NCBI GenBank assembly: GCA_963556695.1
Contig: CAUWAG010000003.1
Coordinates: forward strand, 2,604,001-2,668,000
DNA length: 64,000 nt
Source of the DNA: Anthostomella pinea
Taxonomy: Eukaryota; Ascomycota; Sordariomycetes; Xylariales; Xylariaceae
Reading direction: 5' to 3'
Shown: piece after piece, positions 21,140 to 31,448 of the stretch
How positions within the stretch are numbered: position 1 is the first letter of the stretch
Layout: each line of letters begins with the position of its first letter
Program-made: the position numbers and the translations under genes
The notes under the pieces: model-generated
What the model saw: only the letters and a program-made list of their open reading frames with translations
What the model was told of the DNA's origin: nothing
The model's database searches: none

Positions 21140-21968
21140 TCAGAGGGTGTTCTTGAAACCTAAGTACGCAGAATTGATGTCCAACTCGAGCTCTCTTGAC
21201 TGTTGCTCGCTCAGCTCCTCCGTCGCCTTCATCTGGTTCAATGTGATCAACCACTGCACAATCTTGCCCCGATTCTCAAAGTCTCGGTCCGTAACCTTGT
21301 TAACACTTTGGATGACATCGGTCAAGAGAGGGTGCAGTTGATCCTTGGCCAGGAGACCCAACCGAAGGGCGTCTAAGAAGGTGATGAAATCTTGTGTGGC
21401 TTCGAGAATCAGTGCACCAGACTTGTTATTCGTCGGTGCAGTTGGCTGTGGTGCATTGCCTGTAGAGGCAGTGACGGTCGTCGACGGCATGCCCACCTTG
21501 AGTCGCTCTGTCGCCCGGGGCACTTCGAGCTGTATCTGCAGTGAGCAAATGATCAATCAATGGTCGAGGGCAGCGGTGCCTGTCTCACCTCCCACTCGGC
21601 CTTGAACTCTTCCAGACCCACGAAGGCATTGGCTACCGTGTCATCTGCGAGGATAGACTTATATTGCTTCAGAGACCGCTCGCAGATCTCCGTATAGTCG
21701 GCTTCAGGTATCGCATCCTTGAGAAATGCTCTTTCAAGCTGATCTAGGGTGATGATGATGGAGAAGATCTCGGCGAGAGAGTCGTGCAAGTCGCGTTCGG
21801 CGCGCGTCTCGGTCAGCTTCACCTCCTACACAAGCATGAGTTCAGGTCCATGGAAGCTTCGTGGGGCGAAGGACATGTGGATACCTCATCAAGGTTGATT
21901 TTAGCCGAAAGGGCTGTGTTCGGGACATAGCTATGAGGCGTTGGTGCATACCCTTGCCGTGGATTCAT
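21140..21968 (-). CDS. VPS28: ESCRT-I subunit Vps28
   Basis: Three exons (21968-21885, 21825-21589, 21535-21140) encode 238 residues, the normal length. The introns are 59 nt (21826-21884, GTATCC...TGTAG) and 53 nt (21536-21588, GTGAGA...CTGCAG). The first exon supplies MNPRQGYAPTPHSYVPN and the start of the core; the junction reads INLDE-EVKLTETRAERD. The N-terminal core domain (AEIFSIIITLDQLERAFLKD, SLKQYKSIL) binds Vps23/Tsg101. The C-terminal four-helix domain (FITFLDALRLGLLAKDQLHP, WLITLNQMKATEELSEQQ) contacts ESCRT-II. Role: sorting ubiquitinated cargo into multivesicular bodies. It is divergent from NOC2, sharing a short promoter. Confidence 0.96.
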
Positions 21969-22350
21969 GATGTAGACAAAATTCCGTGGAATTATATGTC
22001 GACGATGCAGGGTAGAAAGGGGTCACGTTGTGGTGCCCTCGAAGGGTGAGGGAAACGCCCAGCTTCGGTCAGATTGCTGCTTAAAGTTACGGGCTGGTGC
22101 AGGTGCTTGTGACGATGAGGCAGGCGGCAGGTGGCAGGTGGCAGGTGGCAGAATACGAATTCACCGCCCTGCAACGGAGCTGCTCCAGGCTTGGCGCTAT
22201 TCCGATAAGAAAGCCCCGCGATAAGCCCCACTATAATTTTATTTTTCTTAGTCGAGATGGAAGCAGAGCGTGCCATCTGCGCAGCCTTTTCTTCGAATTC
22301 CCTCTAATCGACCGATCCTCACAGCGGCGCAGTGCGATCAATCCTCCACA
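21969..22350. promoter_or_regulatory. Shared divergent promoter of VPS28 and NOC2 with a heptamer tandem repeat
   Basis: The 382 bp between the two start codons must hold both promoters. At 22131-22151 the heptamer GTGGCAG is repeated three times, preceded by a one-base variant. No TATA box is evident, as expected for housekeeping genes. Confidence 0.55.
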
Positions 22351-24696
22351 ATGGCCGGCGCAAAGAAGAACTTCAAGGCCACGAAGAAGTTCGAGTCGAA
22401 GCATCTGAAGGGCGTCCTCGACCAGCGGAAAGAGAACGCCAAGGTGAAACAGAGGCAACAGCTCAAGGCGAAGAAGCAAGGCCGAAGATCAAAAGATGCC
22501 GAGTTCTACAAAGGTGCCGAAGATGGCGATGCGGCACCCAAGCCCAAGCCATCCAAGACCGCCAACGTCAATGACATGAGTGTGGACGACTTCTTCGGTG
22601 GTGGGTTCGAGATCATCGAGAAGGCCGAACCAGCCAAGAAGGCATCGAAGAAGCTGGGCAAGCGCAAACGCGATGAACCCGAACAGGAAGATGGGGTTCT
22701 GTCCGATGACGCGAGCGAACTCAAAATCTCCGACAACGAACAGCCCGTCGCTAGCGATAGCGAAGAGTCTGGCAATGAGGACGACGACGACATTGGTATG
22801 AGCAAAGGTGCCATGGATGCGCTCGCCAAGGACGACCCCGAATTCTACAAGTTCTTGAAGGAAAACGACCCCGAAGCGTTGGAATTTGACGATGCCGACT
22901 TGGCCGAGGTGGACGAGCTCAGCGAAGGCGAAGAAGAGGAGCGGGAACAGGAACAGCCAAAGAAGAAGCGAAAGAAGGAGAAGAAGCAAGCCAAAGCAGA
23001 CGAATCGGACGAGGAAGCCGGACTAGATAACGAACTCACCCCAGCAATGGTCGCGCGCTGGAAAGCAGCAATGTCAGAAAAGTACTCTTTGAGAGCCGCG
23101 AGACAAGTCGTGCTGGCGTTCCGATCTGCGGCACACTTGAATCACGACGATGTCGAAGAAGACACGAAGCAGCGATACACCATTTCGAGCCCCGAAGTGT
23201 TCCACGATATATTGGTTGTTGCGCTCAAGCAAATACCCGAAGTCTTACAACACCACGTTCCCATCAAAGAGTCGACATTTGGCAAGGTCCAAGTGCCAAC
23301 AGATTCCAAGAAGTTCAAGCCTTTGTCTACCCTACTGCGTTCCTACATATCTGCGATACTGCACTTGCTTGGCACGTTGTCGGATGATGCCACCCTCAAA
23401 TTGACTCTTTCGGCTATAACGCCCGTTGTACCATACCTCCTGAGCTTTCGGAAACTGCTAAAGAACCTCATCAAGACTGTGGTGAGCTTCTGGTCACAGT
23501 CCACTAGCAGCGACTCGACCCGGATCACCGCTTTCCTTGCTCTCCGCAGACTAGTTGTTGTTGGCGATAAGGGCATCAAAGAAGCTGTGCTGAAGGCGAC
23601 CTACCAAGGCCTGATTGCGGGTGCTCGGGTCACGAATGTCAACACTGTACAGGGTATCAATCTGATGAAGAACTCGGCTGCGGAGCTCTGGGGGCTAGAC
23701 CAGAATACTGGCTATACCACTGCGTTCAGCTTCATCCGACAACTTGCCATCCATCTTCGCAACAGCATCGTCCACAACCAGAACGAGTCGTACAAGAAGA
23801 TCTACAACTGGCAGTACATCCACTCACTCGACTTTTGGTCATGCGTGTTGTCGGAACACTGCAACCCTCTCAAGGAGGCCGAGTCTGGGAAGGAGTCTCA
23901 ACTCAGGCTGCTCATCTACCCCCTTGTACAAGTTACGCTTGGAGCAATGCGGCTTATTCCGACCGCGACTTACTTCCCTCTACGCTTCCACATGATCCGA
24001 TCGCTTCTTCGTATCTCCCGATCAACAGGAACTTACATCCCGCTAGCTTCTGCTTTGCTAGAGGTCCTGAACTCGGCTGAGATGAGGAAATCACCGAAGA
24101 ATACCACTCTCAAGCCGCTCGATTTTCACATTGCTTACAAAGCGCCAAAGTCGTACCTGCGAACGCGAATTTATCAGGATGGTGTCGGAGATCAAGTGGT
24201 GGAGCTGTTCTGTGAATACTTTGTCTTATGGTCAACGAACATTGCGTTTCCCGAATTCGCGTTGCCAGTCATAATCATGCTCAAGCGATGGCTCAAGCAG
24301 TCGAGGAAGGGAAGAGCCGGCAATAACAATGGCAAGCTCCGTGCGGGTCTCGTTCTGCTTGTTCAGAAGCTCGAGGCGAACGCGAAGTTTGTCGAGGGCA
24401 AGCGGGCAAAGGTAGACTTCGCGCCCAAAAACCGAGCACAGGTTGATGCCTTCCTGAAAGACTTCGAGTGGGAGAAGACCCCGGTTGGAGCATATGTAGT
24501 CGCCCAGAGGAAAGCTGGTGCCGAGAAGGCCAAGATGCTGGAAGAGGCAAGGAATGAAGACGAGCAAAAGCGAAAGCAGGAGGAAGCTGAAGCTCTGGAG
24601 GAGAACGCCGCCGCTGAGATGACGGACGATGATGAGGATATGGAGGAACTTGACGAGGCAGAGGAGGAAGAATCGTCGTCGGAAGATGACGAATAG
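22351..24696 (+). CDS. NOC2: Nucleolar complex protein 2 (60S pre-ribosome maturation)
   Basis: The intronless frame from MAGAKKNFKATKKFE at 22351 to 24696 encodes 781 residues; an ATG 81 nt upstream adds an unlikely leader. The N terminus is lysine-rich (nucleolar targeting), followed by acidic stretches and a KKKRKKEKK tract near 220. The Noc2 armadillo-like domain covers roughly residues 380-710, with landmarks ITPVVPYLLSFRKLLKNLIK, SAAELWGLD, YKKIYNWQYIHSLDFWSCVL, VQVTLGAMRLIPTATYFPLR and FPEFALPVIIMLKRWLK. The tail is strongly acidic. Noc2 pairs with Noc1 and then Noc3 to escort pre-60S particles from nucleolus to nucleoplasm. Intact. Confidence 0.96.
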   Translation: MAGAKKNFKATKKFESKHLKGVLDQRKENAKVKQRQQLKAKKQGRRSKDAEFYKGAEDGDAAPKPKPSKTANVNDMSVDDFFGGGFEIIEKAEPAKKASKKLGKRKRDEPEQEDGVLSDDASELKISDNEQPVASDSEESGNEDDDDIGMSKGAMDALAKDDPEFYKFLKENDPEALEFDDADLAEVDELSEGEEEEREQEQPKKKRKKEKKQAKADESDEEAGLDNELTPAMVARWKAAMSEKYSLRAARQVVLAFRSAAHLNHDDVEEDTKQRYTISSPEVFHDILVVALKQIPEVLQHHVPIKESTFGKVQVPTDSKKFKPLSTLLRSYISAILHLLGTLSDDATLKLTLSAITPVVPYLLSFRKLLKNLIKTVVSFWSQSTSSDSTRITAFLALRRLVVVGDKGIKEAVLKATYQGLIAGARVTNVNTVQGINLMKNSAAELWGLDQNTGYTTAFSFIRQLAIHLRNSIVHNQNESYKKIYNWQYIHSLDFWSCVLSEHCNPLKEAESGKESQLRLLIYPLVQVTLGAMRLIPTATYFPLRFHMIRSLLRISRSTGTYIPLASALLEVLNSAEMRKSPKNTTLKPLDFHIAYKAPKSYLRTRIYQDGVGDQVVELFCEYFVLWSTNIAFPEFALPVIIMLKRWLKQSRKGRAGNNNGKLRAGLVLLVQKLEANAKFVEGKRAKVDFAPKNRAQVDAFLKDFEWEKTPVGAYVVAQRKAGAEKAKMLEEARNEDEQKRKQEEAEALEENAAAEMTDDDEDMEELDEAEEEESSSEDDE

Positions 24697-25410
24697 GTTC
24701 ATATGCTCGGCATCACGAGGTGAACAAGACAATGCCATTTCAGTTTCTGTACATGTAGACTTCATGGGTGACTGATCATGCTCCCAGATTCCGCACTGTC
24801 CCGTTATGAGCTGCACACGCCGATGAGGCTTTTCCACACGGCACGAAATGTTTTCACGTCCCATGACTACTGTGGCTACCATTGATGTGCTCGCTGCTGG
24901 AGGTGGTCAACGACTCCAGGAGATGCAAAATGTTCATACGCTTGGCGGGGAAAGCTGAGGTTGAATATGGGGAGTGAGGGGAGCGAAGATGACCCCAACA
25001 GTCGCATGCGCCTTTAGAATGGAGTTGATGCTAGATATGGTGCATCTTGTCTACAGCGACAGGAGAAGAACGTCTGACCGCACAAGAGAACGCTGTCGGC
25101 AAATCGAGGGGAGACCGGGCTCTTAAGCTACCATTTCCCATTGTTTCAGAAGACGGCTGCGGCAGATGTTCTTCTGGATTTGCCTCCAGCCGCCCAGCTT
25201 CCACGCTCTGAAGACCCCTTCAAGCACGGAGTTATAAACGTGTGGCAGGTACCACTTTAGCTTGCTCCGCTCATCCCTTAACCCTATATGAAGCTGAAGT
25301 TTAAGAAGTTGTAGTCCTTCATGTACGAAGCGCTGCTTGTAGCCACAGTCACATCATCGCCAATCTTGGAAAGAACAGAAACGACTTCCAAAGTTGCCGT
25401 CAGGAATGGT
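24697..25410. other. Intergenic, no gene
   Basis: The 3' flank of NOC2 and the 5' side of the carboxylesterase relic. No coding frame or repeat recognised. Confidence 0.55.
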
Positions 25411-26720
25411 AACGTTGGCCGGGGTCTACTCACCTGGCTGTGACCAAGACTCCTTCCTGGGCGTGCCGTATGCGCAGCCGCCTGCGGGCGATTAGCAGTT
25501 TCGTAATCCGCGGCCTGCTAACGAGACCTGGACTGAGGAATATACTGCGGATACGCTGTCGTCTCATTGCGTCGGCTACGGGGTAAGTTGCTTCAGTTTG
25601 GTCATGAACACCGAAGAATAATGCTGATATAACAAGCAGTCACCGAAATGGGGATACAACCTGAGTGAGGTAAGCAGCTAAAAATCTACTATGGGAACCT
25701 CTCACACTGACGAGGAGTAGGACTGCCTCTATCTCAATGTCTTCCGTCCGCTGGCTCTTACGATGGCGATCCTCTACCGGTTGCCGTCTGAATCCACGGT
25801 GTATGTTGGCGGCTACGTCCAAGCAGGCGGATCCGACATCCGCTACAACCTCTCCTTCATCGTACAGCGCTCCGTCGATGGCCGGCCCATCATCGCGTCA
25901 GCATGGACTACCGACTGGGCTCCTGGGGCTTTCTCATCTCGCAAGAAGTGCTCGACAGCGGGAACTCTAACTTCGGGCGCTCTGGCTGTCAGCGCCATCG
26001 TGGAGAGCAGGAGCCCCATCGCCACAGACGACGCGGATATGACGAGCATGCAGGCCTTGTACAACGCCCTCGTCTCTCAGGCCCGATGCGACGGCTCGGT
26101 CGACTCGCTGCAGTGCCTGCGCGAGCTGCCGCCCCCTTCGCGGACCGCAATGCCGTGGTCAACACCACGGCGCTGCAGACCTGGTCCCCCCAAGATCGAC
26201 GGCGACTTCTTCTTCGCGCGCGCGTTCCGCGACCAGATCGCCGACGGCAGCTTCGTAAGGTGTCCATCATCCCGAGCACCGCGACGGACGAGGGCACGTC
26301 GTTCGCGCCCAAGGGCCTCAACACGACTTCCGACCTCCGACAGACGCTGCTATCCTCCTCCTCCGACTCCATAACCGAAGCCTACGTCGAGGAGCTCCTA
26401 GCCGCATATCGGGGGTATGACCCGACAACATCCTCCCCGACCTACCCCCCGACTACGTCTCGCCCGCGTAGCCGTAGGGTCTGCTGCAATGGCGGTGCGC
26501 CGCAACCCTCTAAGTTACGGCGACCGCTTTCCGATCGCGGCCCGGCGTACTGCTTCCGCTTCAATACGATGCTGAATCTCGACGGCGTCCGCTATGCGCC
26601 GGTGCGGACGCGCCCCTTTTGAGGGGTCGGGCGAGGAACATAGGGATTTGGCGTCGCTGGTGGCGAGCGATTGGGTTGGGTTTGTGGATTTTGGCGATCC
26701 GAGCGCGTGGGCGTCACGGG
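25411..26720 (+). pseudogene. Type-B carboxylesterase/lipase relic lacking the catalytic-serine region
   Basis: Carboxylesterase blocks appear in order but in different frames: DSFLGVPYAQPPAGD, a stop where Leu is expected, then QFRNPRP and SSHCVGYG. Two intron-like gaps follow (about 25583-25639 and 25671-25721), then DCLYLNVFRP, GGSDIRYNLSFIVQ and DYRLGSWGFLISQEVLDSGN. The sequence then jumps to ESRSPIATDDADM. The roughly 100 residues between these, which carry the GxSxG nucleophile elbow, are deleted. Later pieces (IDGDFFFARAFRDQIADGSF, FAPKGLNTTSDLRQ, YCFRFNT, LASLVASDWVGFVDFGDPSA) remain with further frameshifts. Composition is GC-rich, so this is deletion/indel decay, not RIP. Confidence 0.82.
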
Positions 26721-28770
26721 GGGAGGTGGCGAAGGCTCTAGGGAGAGTGTCCGTGTTGGCGCCTGGCCGGTCTATGGGGCTGCTGGGGCGGCTACGGAAG
26801 CTGGGGTGTCCCAGATATAGTATCCCGCTATGATGCCAATGTCACTAGCAGGGTTGAGAGCGACACTTTTAGGGCTGGTGCTTCGGCTTCCCTGATTCGG
26901 GGGGAGACCGATTAAGGGGGATGGTGGGCGAGTGGCCCCTTTATGTTGATGGTGTTATTAACGACAGTGGATAATTTCAGCATATGAAACAGTATTCCAG
27001 GCCTGCTTCATCGTTTTGGCACTGATCTTGAGTATATGATCGAAAGTCTCGTCGTGAGAGCCAGTTCCCGTCGGGTGGGCAGAAAATCATGGTGGCGAAG
27101 TTTCGTGCCGCGGGCCGATCGTATCATGCAGTCGGGCGATACTTCAAGTGTAAGAACACACTAGGCAAAAGCCCTGATAACGTTAGAGTCTCTTAGCAAC
27201 GATCATCGGCACATTCTGTTCACCCCTAATCTGCCTTCCCTGTCCCGTGCTCGGTTCTCTCCTACGCGATAAGATTTAAGCCGTCTCTTGTCAGAGTACG
27301 GGAGCTGAGCACTACTGTAGATGTATGCCGGGATTTGCGCGGATCTGGCTCCGAAGCCTCTTTAGCTCTACACCAACGACCAGCCGGCGCGACACTATAC
27401 TTATCACCCCATGGAAAGCTGCCAACCGAAGTTGGACGGGACCTGACTACTCCCAAACAGATTGACAAAGGCTGGAATTTTACCTGATTTCTGAACCCTG
27501 CCCCGGTCTGGTGACCAGTGGGCCAAGTAATCTCTGAGGGCTAGTAGCAGAAAGATCGTTCCTTTGCTCAGGGTGCCCTGATTCAAGTTCTATCTATAAT
27601 AAGCGGAGAACATGTTCATCTGAAAATGCTCCGATCTCTTATACTAGGGTTCCGGGCCGGGGCCCCCACCTCACAGTCTCCCCTGCCTTGTGTGGCTATT
27701 GATTGTTCACTCCCACTTGACTGGAAGAATACTCTGCCTGGCCAATACGCTAGATACCTGCTTAGGGTCTCCATATGTGTGAGGGGTCTGTGTCCGTGTA
27801 TGATGGTAGCTGTTATGCTAACACATAACGAGAAGTGACCATCGCATGAAGTTCTGCAAATCACTGCAGATGATGGTAGATGAGAACAAGTGGTGATGTA
27901 TACTTTGGTGCGTTTAGGGCAGGCAAAGTACGGGACCAGGAGGGCCCCAGTGTGTGGAAGCTCCAAGCAATATTATCTCTGACTATGTACTAGGGAAGAT
28001 CGACTACGGCAAGGGACCCTGTTTTCGAGATTTGGTCACGCCGGTCTTTGAGGGATGCCTTGTTCATGCAGGGGCCTTCATCTACCGGCCCAAGCCTAAA
28101 GCTGAGGCTACGAGTAATGTAGTAGTTGAAACCATCTTCTCGCTGGCGAGGCTCCGTGCGCAGCATAGGATTGAACCGTCCCAAAAAGGTATCAGCCGCC
28201 CCCATTTCCCTTGGCCCCTCTTCAACGCTGAGGCGGGTAGCGGCGTCGAGCACGAAAGCATGTCTACGCCTGACTACTAGTCGCACATGCTATCGGGCGT
28301 TCTCAAAGGACGACATCATGTCAAAGAAGCTAGCTTGTTGATCCAAATGCGTCCAACAAGACGTGGTCTACAGCCAGAACTCTGAGGCGGCAGGGTTTCG
28401 AAGTTTGCTGTTGACGCAACGCCTGCTACCGACAATCGTAGATCGACGAAGAGTCATCCATCCACCTTCCCTCCACAAGACATGCAGGGATGACCCATGT
28501 ATTCGCTCCAACACGCTACACAATGCAGGGACTGTAGATCCGGCCGCTTGCTGCCATGTGCTCTCCAGATGGATCTGCCTTGTGGCCCATGAGGCAGGTA
28601 TGTGCTTGATCGAGCCCCAGGCCGAGTATAGAAAGCCTCTCGTCTCCCTCGCAGGACGGCAGACTGCCAAGCCAACTCTCGAGCAAAATTTCGAACCAAA
28701 CCTAGTCACTCCTTCTCGCTTCGCTTTCAACGACGTGTTCCGCCTATGAACTGGCCGTCTACAGGCTACA
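26721..28770. other. About 2 kb with no supported gene
   Basis: Frames are short and unlike known families. A plus-strand fragment at about 28115-28225 (VETIFSLARLRAQHRIE, then ISRPHFPWPLF) vaguely resembles the C-terminal part of fungal transcription-factor domains, but this is too short to call. The last few hundred bases are the promoter of the PTH11-like gene. Confidence 0.4.
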
Positions 28771-30340
28771 ATGGCGAAAGAAGAATCCTTCACCCTTCTC
28801 TCGCTCGGCCTCAGTATCATTGCCCTCCGAACCTGGTGGAGATGGTCAAATGTAGGCTTCAAGGCTTTCGACTGGGATGATTACCTCATGCCAGTCTCCG
28901 GTGTAAGTCCTCGGCCGACCCCATGGGCGGAGCTTTTACAGGTTCCTTCTTGTGTCTAGATCGGCGCGTCAATTTGGACTGACACATTGAATCCGACAGA
29001 TTCTTTTCACCATTGTAACGTCACTCGCATATCTCGTCGGCGCGAAATACCATGGCCTCACAAATAGTTACATGACGGAAGAGCAGCGCGCGGCGCTGGA
29101 TCTCGACTCGGTCGAGGCATATAACCGCGTCTCAGGATCGAAGCTCCAGATCATCGGATGGGAGCTCTATGCCATGGATCTTTGGGTACTGAAGCTGTGC
29201 CTGACAGTCTTCTACTCACGCCTGACGTATGTATTGCACCAGCCTTCTTGTTGCCTGACAACCCCAGATTAATGAGGCTAACCGGGGAGTCAGACTACGC
29301 TTGAATGACCTCAAGTTGAGACTGAGAATTGGCTACGTGATTATTGGGGTATCGTGGACGACAGCAACGCTGTGCTTGATTGCTGGTTGCCACCCAACTT
29401 CGCATTACTGGCAGATATATCCCAACCCTGGCGGTACGTCTATAAGACCGCTCAACGATGTAACGAGGAACAACCATGGCCGGCTGACTTTCCAAATCCA
29501 GCTCTGTGCCAGCCAACCAACTCGCCCTTGAATGTGTGGGCTGTACTGATACCCAATATAATCACGGATCTGTACCTTCTTTCCATCCCACTACCGGTTC
29601 GTTGCTCGAATTGTCCGCCATCTCGCAATTCCGAGGCTAATGAGATCGCCTTGCAGCTTCTATGGAAGGTCAATATTGGACTGCGCACCAAGGCCAGCCT
29701 AATGCTCTTATTCAGCGGCGCTGTGTTCATCATTGCCGCGGGGACTGTCCGAGCTATTGTTATTCTGTCGGTATGTGGTCATCCAGTCGCTCTTTTTCAA
29801 AGTTCGTGCGCGCTGGCTAATCCACTCGCGCAGGCTGGTCCTAACGGCGCTGTGATGGGGAGCGAGGTACGTGAAACGCCCCTTCATGCGGTCCAATGAG
29901 TCCTGGAACCCACTCCTTTCTGACCCTTATCCGTGCAGTGGGCGTGCCGAGAGATATTCGTCGCCATAGTCGTTACCAACCTGCCCATAATCCAACCGTT
30001 GATGCGGAAGGTAGCCGGAAAGATGGGTCTCAGCGGTATCTTCAGCAGATCATCTCCGACGCGCAGCTACCAGATCGGAAGCGGCAACGGACCAACCGGC
30101 TACAAGCTCGGCAGCAGGCCGAACAACTCCAAGGCCACAAAGTCCAACAACATGAACACCACGCACGCGACGGCGTGGGGCAGCGACGAGCATATTCTGT
30201 ACGATGAGAGACATCAGCCCGGGTCGAAGGACATCAAGGTCGCGAAGGAGATCACTGTCGTGGTCGATGATGCTGCGTCGACAAGCAAAGCACCCAGCTC
30301 GACAGGAGAGACGAAGAGTGATTGGGGTTATGAGGCGTAG
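28771..30340 (+). CDS. PTH11-like seven-transmembrane receptor (fungal rhodopsin domain)
   Basis: Seven exons give 380 residues: 28771-28902, 29000-29226, 29294-29433, 29502-29596, 29657-29770, 29834-29866 and 29939-30340. All six introns (60-97 nt) have GT-AG ends, several with clear branch sites. The product has successive hydrophobic segments: LLSLGLSIIALRTW, ILFTIVTSLAYLVGA, IGYVIIGVSWTTATLCLIAG, VWAVLIPNIITDLYLLSIPL, ASLMLLFSGAVFIIAAGTV and WACREIFVAIVVTNLPIIQP. Family hallmarks are FDWDDYLM, the CHPTSHYW block and ACREIFVA. A Ser/Thr-rich cytosolic tail of about 100 residues follows. Related receptors sense surface or chemical cues; the ligand is unknown. The N terminus is short for the family, so an upstream exon may be missing. 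Intact. Confidence 0.85.
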
Positions 30341-30738
30341 GATATTCAAGACTGGTTCTGCGTCAACAACAAATGCCCTGATGGAACAATACTTAATGTG
30401 TAATTTCTTTTAGTATTGTATAAGTACATCTGTAACACGAGTTCTCGATACATGCCATACATTGCCTCACGTCTAGATGTTTGTTCCAAGTTGGTCATGG
30501 TCTCATCAGGCGAGGTGTTGAATGGCACATAAGCTACCGTGGCGTCAAGGAGGTGGCAGTGCACTAACCAGGGGCCGTTACTGTAGGGCATTTTGGGGCC
30601 ACCTGGCCACCAACGGAGACTTCACAATGACACAGTCATCAAGATCAGCACTGAATACGCGAATATAAACCATATGAACGCTCTGTTTGACAAGAGGTGT
30701 TTAGCCGGCTATCGAGAATAGGTTGGTGTGGGTGGCTG

Positions 30739-31179
30739 CGTTGAGCATAAGTCAAGTTAAACAAGTCTACATCTAAGTAAATCTAAGTAAGCTAAATTAA
30801 ATCAGGCTTTAACGGATACTTGCAAATTAAATCCGGGGTTGTGACTTGACTTGAATTACTTGATATCGGTAGATGTGGTAGATGTGATAGATATGACTGG
30901 CTAGAATGGTGTGTGTGTGTGTGGATGTGGTGGATGTGGTGTGGCTAGTGGAGTGGATGTAGTGGATATAGTGTAGCTAGTAGAGCGAATGTGTAGTTGG
31001 TGATAGGGCTAGTAATATGGGTCTAATAGAGAATTATGGCTTCTGATTGATCCTAGGGCTCCGAGACTATATTTGTAAGTAATTAAGTAAGGGCTCCAAA
31101 CTTGACTTAACTTGCTCAGTAATACCAAATCAAGCCAAGTTGATGCCTCAGATTTAACTTACTTAACTTGTGCTCAACG
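30739..31179. mobile_element. MITE-like element, about 441 bp, with imperfect terminal inverted repeats
   Basis: The left end CGTTGAGCATAAGTCAAGTT (30739-30758) is matched in inverse by the right end, whose complement begins CGTTGAGCACAAGTTAAG (from 31179). Both ends continue into AAGT/CTTA-rich sub-repeats. The interior has no coding frame and holds (TG)n and TGGATGTGG-type simple repeats around 30870-30990. No unambiguous target duplication was found. Confidence 0.55.
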
Positions 31180-31448
31180 AGGTGGGTAGTGTTGCACGGC
31201 AGGAGTGGTGGGGCAGTGCATAGGGGGCGGTGCACCGGCAAGCCAACAGAACGCCCCTTCTATCGTCGCCAGACGCAACCGCACCATGGCCTACACCTTA
31301 ACCATCAGGGCATTGCACGACTTGATCTCTCGACGCCTTGGTAGCTTTCGAAAGGGTATCACTTGCTCTACTAGTGAGTGCCATAGGCCAGCATCAAAGA
31401 TCGACCTACTTCAACGCAACCTGTCTTGCTGCATTGCCGTTGGTCATC

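Noticed and set aside
28115..28260. Possible transcription-factor C-terminal relic (ISRPHFPWPLF)
   Set aside because: Too short and without neighbouring domain blocks; noted only in the spacer entry.
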